Assembly (NCBI GenBank): GCA_014379625.1
Contig: JACMLJ010000057.1
Coordinates: forward strand, 1-39,899
Reading direction: 5' to 3'
DNA: 39,899 nucleotides
DNA from: Ferruginibacter sp.
Lineage (GTDB): Bacteria; Bacteroidota; Bacteroidia; Chitinophagales; Chitinophagaceae
Positions 34,544 to 39,899 of this stretch are shown piece by piece. Position 1 is the first letter of the stretch. The number at the start of each line of letters is the position of its first letter. The position numbers and the translations under genes are program-made. The notes beneath the pieces were generated by a model that searched no databases, was not told the DNA's origin, and was given only the letters and a program-made list of their open reading frames with translations.

Positions 34544-35680
34544 TTATTTTATTTTCCGGCCCATCATTTCTTTTATAAAATCCACTTCCGTTTTTTTATA
34601 GGCCGAACCATCTTTCCTAAAAATGTCATGGAACCACAGGTCTGGTTCGCCTGTATATTTTACCTGCCAGCTATCCCAGGGATAAATGGTTTGAGATTTG
34701 CCATTCACTAATCCCCAATTGAAAGCAGCCACTTTATATTTTTTTGCAACCGGCAACGAACCTTCAAAAAAACTACCGTTACCCCGTGACATATATTCCG
34801 TACAAATAACCGGGCGGCCATACCGTTCCATGTTTTTGATGCATTGTTCAAAATCGGCCCCGCTGCCATAGTTATGAAACGAAATAATATCCGACTCTTC
34901 CACCATTAATTTTTCAATTGGCTTTAAACTGTCGTGGCTTACCCAATTGCCGGACCATATACCGGATGTAAGCGGTTGAGAAGGATTTGCTGCACGGGCC
35001 CATACAAAAACTTTTTGCAAAAGATGTTGTACCAATGCTACTTTGTTATAGGGTTCAAAACGGCCATAACTGCTGTTATTGGTATTGTCCGGTTCGTTCC
35101 ATACATCCCATCCCAATACCCGTTGATCGTTTTTAAAAGCAGATACGATATCAGTAACATATTTTTGTAAACGGGGATGTTGGGTACTGTCTTTCAATGC
35201 ATCTGCACCGGGGCTTTGCACCCAGCCGGAATTGTGTAAAAAAGGTGCGGGCTCATGTTGTTTGCCTTCATGCGGAAAGGGATCCCAGCAGGAATCAAAC
35301 AAAACAAACAAAGGCCTGATACCATACCTGGCGGCGATGCGTAAAAATATTTCGATCCTTTTTTTAAACCCTGCCGGGTCTTGCTTCCAGGCAAGGTCGT
35401 GTAAAAAAATACGCATCGTATTCATACCGATGGCTGCTGCCCATTTTAATTCCCTGCTGATGGTGAGGGTATCAAAAGTGGAGGCCTGCCACATTTCTAA
35501 TTCGTTGATAGCAGTGCTTGGTAAAAAATTAGCACCTACTAAAAAAGGCTGCCGGCTGTACCATGTATTTGCCTGCGCCTTTGTCCATATCGCCCTTTTT
35601 GCTGTTTCATTTTTTTGCGCATTGGAATGCAAGGACAGCACTGCAAAGAAAATCAGTAGCATATTTTTTACGGACAGCAT
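34544..35680 (-). CDS. GH5-like (clan A) exported glycoside hydrolase
   Basis: A 378-residue protein with a signal peptide (MLSVKNMLLIFFAVLSLHSNAQ). The (beta/alpha)8 barrel signs are FLVGANFLPSTAINELEMW near the start, TMRIFLHDLAW at 88-98, acid/base Glu196 in GWDVWNEPDNTN, SFHNYG at 267-272, and nucleophile Glu295 in VICTEYMSRGNG. It belongs to the cellulase-type clan A group that is often labelled 1,4-beta-xylanase or GH5 in Bacteroidota. The subfamily is not clear, and it is quite different from the GH5 mannanase at the other end of the window. Second-locus context (SusCD upstream, two GH43s downstream) points to a plant hemicellulose or pectin side-chain substrate. Confidence 0.85.
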   Translation of the reverse strand: MLSVKNMLLIFFAVLSLHSNAQKNETAKRAIWTKAQANTWYSRQPFLVGANFLPSTAINELEMWQASTFDTLTISRELKWAAAIGMNTMRIFLHDLAWKQDPAGFKKRIEIFLRIAARYGIRPLFVLFDSCWDPFPHEGKQHEPAPFLHNSGWVQSPGADALKDSTQHPRLQKYVTDIVSAFKNDQRVLGWDVWNEPDNTNNSSYGRFEPYNKVALVQHLLQKVFVWARAANPSQPLTSGIWSGNWVSHDSLKPIEKLMVEESDIISFHNYGSGADFEQCIKNMERYGRPVICTEYMSRGNGSFFEGSLPVAKKYKVAAFNWGLVNGKSQTIYPWDSWQVKYTGEPDLWFHDIFRKDGSAYKKTEVDFIKEMMGRKIK

Positions 35681-36053
35681 ACAAGTTATTTTAAATTTAA
35701 AAAAAAGTGGTTAAAACACCCGCCCGGAGCTCACCCCGTTATATCCTTTAATGTTTAACGGCAACAGATACAACCCGACTTAAAATGCATCCATCCTTTT
35801 GATAATTTCACACGAATGGTATAATTTATAACCTGGTTAAAGATGCCGAAAGATATGCAGTATAAGGGTTCGCAAGTAGACCGTACCTGATTTTTCGCTC
35901 CTTACAACACAATTAAAGATTCCCAATGGTATTCAGTACACGAGTGCGATGCAACCCTGCCTGTCTGTACAGGCAGACAGGGTTGATGCCGTGAAACACT
36001 TCATCCCGGACAACAACATGCACAGTCTTTCACAAACCTGGATATCATCAATT
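35681..36053. other. Gap between susD and the GH5-like gene of the second locus
   Basis: 373 bp with no gene. Apart from the palindrome at 35952-35985, I see no gene or clear promoter. The length allows a separate promoter for the enzyme genes. Confidence 0.5.
35952..35985. repeat. 34-bp imperfect palindrome (possible attenuating hairpin)
   Basis: CAACCCTG (35952-35959) pairs with CAGGGTTG (35978-35985); after one C/A mismatch the inner part continues CTG/CAG around a CTGTACAG core with one wobble. It lies 68 bp after the susD stop in transcription order and has no T-run. Partial termination or mRNA stabilisation would give higher susCD than enzyme expression. Confidence 0.5.
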
Positions 36054-37610
36054 TTACCAGTTAGGGTTCTGCTTTAAATTCGGGTTAATATCAATTTCGC
36101 TTTGCGGAATGGGCATGTATCTGTTACGACCGATAATAAAATTATTAAATTCCGAATCACGGGATTTCAGTACTGCCAGTTTGTTAGCATCGTCAAAATA
36201 TCCCCAACGTGCCAAATCATTCCATCTGACAGACTCACCGGTTAATTCGGTAATGCGTTCATGCTCTAATTGTGCCTGAAACTGAACCTGGCTCATACCC
36301 GGCCTGGTTACAGATAAACGTGGCAAACCTGACCTTTGGCGAACACGGTCCACATGGGTATACGCGTCCGCTGTCCTGTTCAGGTTATTCAATGCTTCGG
36401 CATACATCAGCAATACATCTGCAAAACGCAATGCACGGAAGTTGATAGGACTATTAAAAACCTCAAACTCGTTGATACGAAAATAATCATCCAGGTATTT
36501 ACGGTACCACACACGATTTTTTATATTGTTATCATAGTTTTTAGATACAAAAGTAGCACCGTAAACAAGGGTAAAACCAGGGCCCCGTTCATCGGTAGAG
36601 TCGTACAATGCTGTTATTGCCAGACGGGGGTCCCTGCCACCTGTTGTTGTGTTTTCTTTCAAAAATTCATGCACTGCCCATCGCTGCATATTTGCATCAT
36701 TAAAGCCATGGCCCGGTGGCGCAAAAAATGGCGCACGGCTGGTTCCTACATTAGAAGTAGGTCCGTCGTCGCCACCATTTTCGGGGCGCATTTTAAACTG
36801 CACTTCAAATACCGACTCCTTATTATTTTCTGTAGTATGGCGGAAATTATCGCTATAGTTTGCAACCAGGTCATACTGTGCCATTCCAGGCCCGCTTACC
36901 AGCCATTCCAATGCGGTAGCGGCGGGTTGCCATTCCTTCTGTTGCAAATGTGCCCTTCCCAAATATCCATAAGCTGCACCTTTGGTAGCACGGCCAATCT
37001 CTTCCCCGGTATAAGATGCCGGCAGGGCTGCTGCAGCCTCCGTAAGGTCTTTCTCTATTTGTGCCCATACCTCTTCGGGTGTTGACTGCGCTGGTTTATC
37101 GGCAGGCTGGGATGGCTGCAAAATCAAAGGAACGCTTCCCCAAATGCTTACCAGGTTGTAATAATTAACAGCCCTTAAAAATTTCGCTTCCCCGATGATG
37201 CGGCCCTTCAATGCTTCATCCATAGTAATGCCCGGAACATTTGCTATTACCTGGTTAGCGCGGTAAACGCCCCGGTAATGATGCCACCAGGTATCGTAAT
37301 TTACTTCAAAACTGTACTGTGTAATATTGAGGGCGCTGATACTTCTAAGTTCATTCCAGGGACTTGTAGAGTACCCATCATCCGACCTCACATCCATGTA
37401 ATACGGTAGCCAACGGGAGTAGGGAGATCCATTGCGGTAGAAATTTCCGTACACAGCATTGATCCCCTCCACGGCGTCTTTGCTTGTTTTCCAGAAGTTG
37501 GATTCATCAATACGATTCGGATTTTCAATGTCTAAATCGAGGGATTTTTTGCAGGAAAAGGCCGATACGGCCAGTGTGGCTGCAAGACAGTATTTTATGA
37601 GTGTATTCAT
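36054..37610 (-). CDS. SusD-like surface glycan-binding lipoprotein (second locus)
   Basis: A 518-residue RagB/SusD lipoprotein with lipobox SAFSC (Cys20) followed by KKSLDLDIENPN. Family landmarks include IIGEAKFLRAVNYYNLVSIWGSVPLIL, EEIGRATKGAAYGYLGRAHLQ, ALRFADVLLMYAEALNN, ELTGESVRWNDLARWGYFDD and the terminal YMPIPQSEIDINPNLKQNP. It starts 23 bp after the susC stop. It is only distantly related to the mannan-locus SusD, so the two loci should take different glycans. Confidence 0.96.
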   Translation of the reverse strand: MNTLIKYCLAATLAVSAFSCKKSLDLDIENPNRIDESNFWKTSKDAVEGINAVYGNFYRNGSPYSRWLPYYMDVRSDDGYSTSPWNELRSISALNITQYSFEVNYDTWWHHYRGVYRANQVIANVPGITMDEALKGRIIGEAKFLRAVNYYNLVSIWGSVPLILQPSQPADKPAQSTPEEVWAQIEKDLTEAAAALPASYTGEEIGRATKGAAYGYLGRAHLQQKEWQPAATALEWLVSGPGMAQYDLVANYSDNFRHTTENNKESVFEVQFKMRPENGGDDGPTSNVGTSRAPFFAPPGHGFNDANMQRWAVHEFLKENTTTGGRDPRLAITALYDSTDERGPGFTLVYGATFVSKNYDNNIKNRVWYRKYLDDYFRINEFEVFNSPINFRALRFADVLLMYAEALNNLNRTADAYTHVDRVRQRSGLPRLSVTRPGMSQVQFQAQLEHERITELTGESVRWNDLARWGYFDDANKLAVLKSRDSEFNNFIIGRNRYMPIPQSEIDINPNLKQNPNW

Positions 37611-37633
37611 GTCTGTAGATTGAATAAATTAAT

Positions 37634-39899
37634 TTAAAAACCAAAATTGATTCCGGCAGAAAAAATTCTCAGGGCTGGATACTGGCCATTGTCGAGCCCG
37701 CGCTCAAAGATATTTACGCCGGCAATATCCGGATCAAGGCCCTGGAACCCTGTAAATGTGAGCAGGTTTTGACCACTAATAAATACCCGGCTGCTTTTAA
37801 AGCCAATGCGCTTTAGTGTTTCCTTCCTGAAGTTATAAGCAATCTCCAGGTTGCGCAATCTTAAATAGCTGCCATCTTCCAGCCACCGGTCGCTCTGCGG
37901 CAATACGTTATACTGTATGCCTTTGTCGGGTGCACCTATGGCGGCACGGGGCCACTCATTGCCCGGCGTTTGTGGCGTCCAATAGGTAGCGCCCCTTCTA
38001 AAGTTGGTGTTCTGATCCATCCTGTCAACATTGTAACGCGGACGGTTATACAATTCGTTACCAACTACTGCATACCATTGCATGTTTATACTCAACTGTT
38101 TGACGGAAGCATTTAGTTGAAGCCCGGTTTCAAAATCAGCCCAGGGGCTACCGGCATAGTAGCGGTCCTTATCCAGATCAATTATCCCGTCCTCATCAAT
38201 GTCAACATACCGGATGTCTCCTGGTTTTGACCAGGGCTGAAGCACCTGGCCAGTTTTACCCTTATGTGCATCTATATCAGACTGGCTCTGGAAGATACCA
38301 GCCGTTTTTAACACATACCATTCCCCGATCGAACGATCTAATTGTGTACGTGCATCGCCTGATTGTGTATATTTTGTTGTGGCATTACCAAATGCTACCA
38401 CTTTATTGCGGATGCTGGTGAAGTTTAAAGTAGCGTCCCAGCGAAAGTTTTCACCGGCAGGTGGCCGAAAACTAAGCGCTAATTCAAAACCTTTATTTTT
38501 AAGAGAGGCTGCATTCACTGCCGGGTTTCCACCTGCATTACCTGTTGTGAGGTTAATGGGCAGATCTACCAAAACGTCATCGGTTTTGGCGATAAAGTAA
38601 TCAGCAGAAATAGTAAAAAGACTATTTAAAACAGAAGCTTCAAGGCCGATATTGGTTGTTCTCTTGCGCTCCCACCGGAGATCGCTATTTGCCAGGCGTG
38701 TTACAATCTGTCCAATCTGTTCCACTTCTCCGGGGCCAAAAACGGCACGGGGAAAGGGATTGATCTGTGCATAATATAGCCATGGCCGTAAAAACTCGGA
38801 GTTACCCAAACTGCCATAAGAGGCACGTAGTTTCAACTCATTGACAGCTTTCACATGCCAGAATTTTTCTTTAGAAATACGCCAGGCTGCTGATGCAGAA
38901 GGGAAATTGCCCCAGCGGTTATTTTTGCTAAAAAGTGAACTACCATCCCTGCGGAAAGTAATACTGGTTAAATATCTATCGTTGTACGCATAGTTTACCC
39001 TTCCTAAGAACCCTATGTTATTCCACCGGTTGGTATAGGGGTCTGATGATGTAGGATTGCCTTCGATGGTATTGAAACGAAAGATAGGATGGTCAAAGGT
39101 TTGATTACTGAAACCCACCACAGCGGTTACCTTATGGTTACCAAAGGTTTTATCATAATTTACAGTATGCTCAAACAATTTAGCCTCAAACTTTCCTTCG
39201 CTACTGAAAGTAGCTAATTTATTGTTGTTAGGAGAAGGTGTTCCCTGGCGCACAGTACCGGGGCGGCGGGTACCTGCACCTTTATCATTCGACTTTTCCA
39301 GTCCAAAGTTGAAACGGTATATCAATCCTTCCGCTATTCTAAAATCAAGATAAGCATTGCCCCGAATTTTGAAATTCTTTTGCTCAAACTGATCCAACGA
39401 TTGCAGCGCAGGAACATTGGCAGTAAGCGTGCTCAGGTAGGCATTGTTCAACCCAATGCCCCACCCCTCCGGGTTTTCCGGGCTCTGGTAGCGGCTACCC
39501 TGCAAAGCTACTACCGGTGGCATTGTAATCATATCCACAAAAGGGTTTACACCCACACCTGTTGAGGCTATAGGATCTTCCTTGGTCCAGCTAAACAACA
39601 CGTTTTGACCAATTGTGAACCTTCCGATTTTAGTATCGGTATTAACCCGGAAACCTGAACGGGAGAAGGAATTATCAATTACAGGTCCTTTATTTTGAAA
39701 ATGATTTCCACTAATATAAAAGTTTACTTTTTTCTTCAAAGACCCCGATACAGCAAGGTTGTACTCGCCAATAGCCCCCCTGCGCAGAAATTCATCCTGC
39801 CAGTCGGTATCAATTGCGGGGTTAAACTCAGTTGTAAGTGATGTAGGTACCGGTAGTCCGCCGGCCTGGTAAAGACTGGTGGCCAGCGTTTTGTATTCA
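37634..39899 (-). CDS. SusC-like TonB-dependent transporter (second locus), 5' end missing at window edge
   Basis: 755 codons of the C-terminal barrel are visible; the frame is open through the right window edge. The segment nearest the edge reads IDTDWQDEFLRRGAIGEYNL and then AVSGS, the usual SusC stretch after the plug, so signal peptide, regulatory domain and plug lie outside. Inside, landmarks are YISGNHFQNKG, LTSITFRRDGSSLFSKNNRWGNFPSASAAWRISKE (barrel middle), LRASYGSLGNS and RVFISGQNLLTFTGFQGLDPD, ending FSAGINFGF. It is paired with susD 23 bp downstream. Any regulator and the operon promoter must be outside the window. Confidence 0.95.
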   Translation of the reverse strand, partial: EYKTLATSLYQAGGLPVPTSLTTEFNPAIDTDWQDEFLRRGAIGEYNLAVSGSLKKKVNFYISGNHFQNKGPVIDNSFSRSGFRVNTDTKIGRFTIGQNVLFSWTKEDPIASTGVGVNPFVDMITMPPVVALQGSRYQSPENPEGWGIGLNNAYLSTLTANVPALQSLDQFEQKNFKIRGNAYLDFRIAEGLIYRFNFGLEKSNDKGAGTRRPGTVRQGTPSPNNNKLATFSSEGKFEAKLFEHTVNYDKTFGNHKVTAVVGFSNQTFDHPIFRFNTIEGNPTSSDPYTNRWNNIGFLGRVNYAYNDRYLTSITFRRDGSSLFSKNNRWGNFPSASAAWRISKEKFWHVKAVNELKLRASYGSLGNSEFLRPWLYYAQINPFPRAVFGPGEVEQIGQIVTRLANSDLRWERKRTTNIGLEASVLNSLFTISADYFIAKTDDVLVDLPINLTTGNAGGNPAVNAASLKNKGFELALSFRPPAGENFRWDATLNFTSIRNKVVAFGNATTKYTQSGDARTQLDRSIGEWYVLKTAGIFQSQSDIDAHKGKTGQVLQPWSKPGDIRYVDIDEDGIIDLDKDRYYAGSPWADFETGLQLNASVKQLSINMQWYAVVGNELYNRPRYNVDRMDQNTNFRRGATYWTPQTPGNEWPRAAIGAPDKGIQYNVLPQSDRWLEDGSYLRLRNLEIAYNFRKETLKRIGFKSSRVFISGQNLLTFTGFQGLDPDIAGVNIFERGLDNGQYPALRIFSAGINFGF

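Noticed and set aside
36336..37085. 249-codon open frame on the plus strand
   Set aside because: It is the mirror of the second SusD gene, Cys-rich and without family resemblance.
1..39899. CRISPR arrays, insertion sequences, phage genes
   Set aside because: I found no regularly spaced repeats, transposase, integrase or phage-like reading frames.

Overview
The window looks like Bacteroidota chromosome, most likely a Chitinophagaceae or related soil or plant-debris polysaccharide degrader. The reasons are two SusC/SusD pairs, surface lipoproteins with Cys-Lys-Lys N-termini, a type IX secretion (CHU_C-type) C-terminal domain, a UpxY-type NusG paralogue, and promoters of the Bacteroidota form TTG-N19-TAnnTTTG. 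The genus cannot be fixed from sequence alone.

Region 1 (1-16353) is a nearly complete beta-mannan utilisation locus in two divergent arms around an AraC-type regulator (7124-8002). The minus arm encodes, in transcription order, a GH26 endo-mannanase, an SSS-type sodium symporter, a GH130 mannosyl-glucose phosphorylase, an AGE-family (cello/mannobiose) 2-epimerase and a GH5 endo-mannanase cut by the window edge. The plus arm encodes SusC, SusD and two tandem IPT/TIG surface glycan-binding lipoproteins, and ends in a nested hairpin. Inferred flow: surface lipoproteins and SusCD capture and import mannan or manno-oligosaccharides; GH26 and GH5 cut the chain; the symporter brings mannobiose into the cytoplasm; the epimerase makes mannosyl-glucose; GH130 releases mannose-1-phosphate and glucose. 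No alpha-galactosidase is seen, so linear mannan or glucomannan is the likelier substrate. Both arms share an ATAGTATTA box at nearly the same distance (22 or 23 nt) from a perfect -7 element, which suggests joint control by the AraC protein.

Region 2 (16354-23181) holds a stand-alone UpxY/NusG-type antiterminator gene with a textbook promoter and a strong terminator carrying a competing pairing partner. It also holds a GntR-type repressor with a palindrome just before its start codon, and a small pectin module on the minus strand: an alpha/beta-hydrolase esterase with an STN-like N-terminus, a PL4 rhamnogalacturonan lyase and a DUF6250-like protein.

Region 3 (23182-31360) starts with 1.3 kb of gene-free DNA holding an orphan terminator and REP-like palindromes. 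It continues with a thioredoxin-fold/TPR protein lacking the redox cysteines, a type IX secreted adhesin-like protein, a large FAD/Fe-S dehydrogenase and a tRNA-Lys(CTT) gene.

Region 4 (31361-39899) is the start-proximal part of a second polysaccharide locus on the minus strand: SusC (cut by the window edge), SusD, a GH5-like hydrolase and two paralogous GH43 enzymes, one lipid-anchored and one soluble. It probably targets an arabinose- or xylose-containing plant polysaccharide. Its gene gaps hold a large structured repeat and a long palindrome. Two gene gaps elsewhere (8.1 kb and 31.5 kb) may hold decayed coding fragments.
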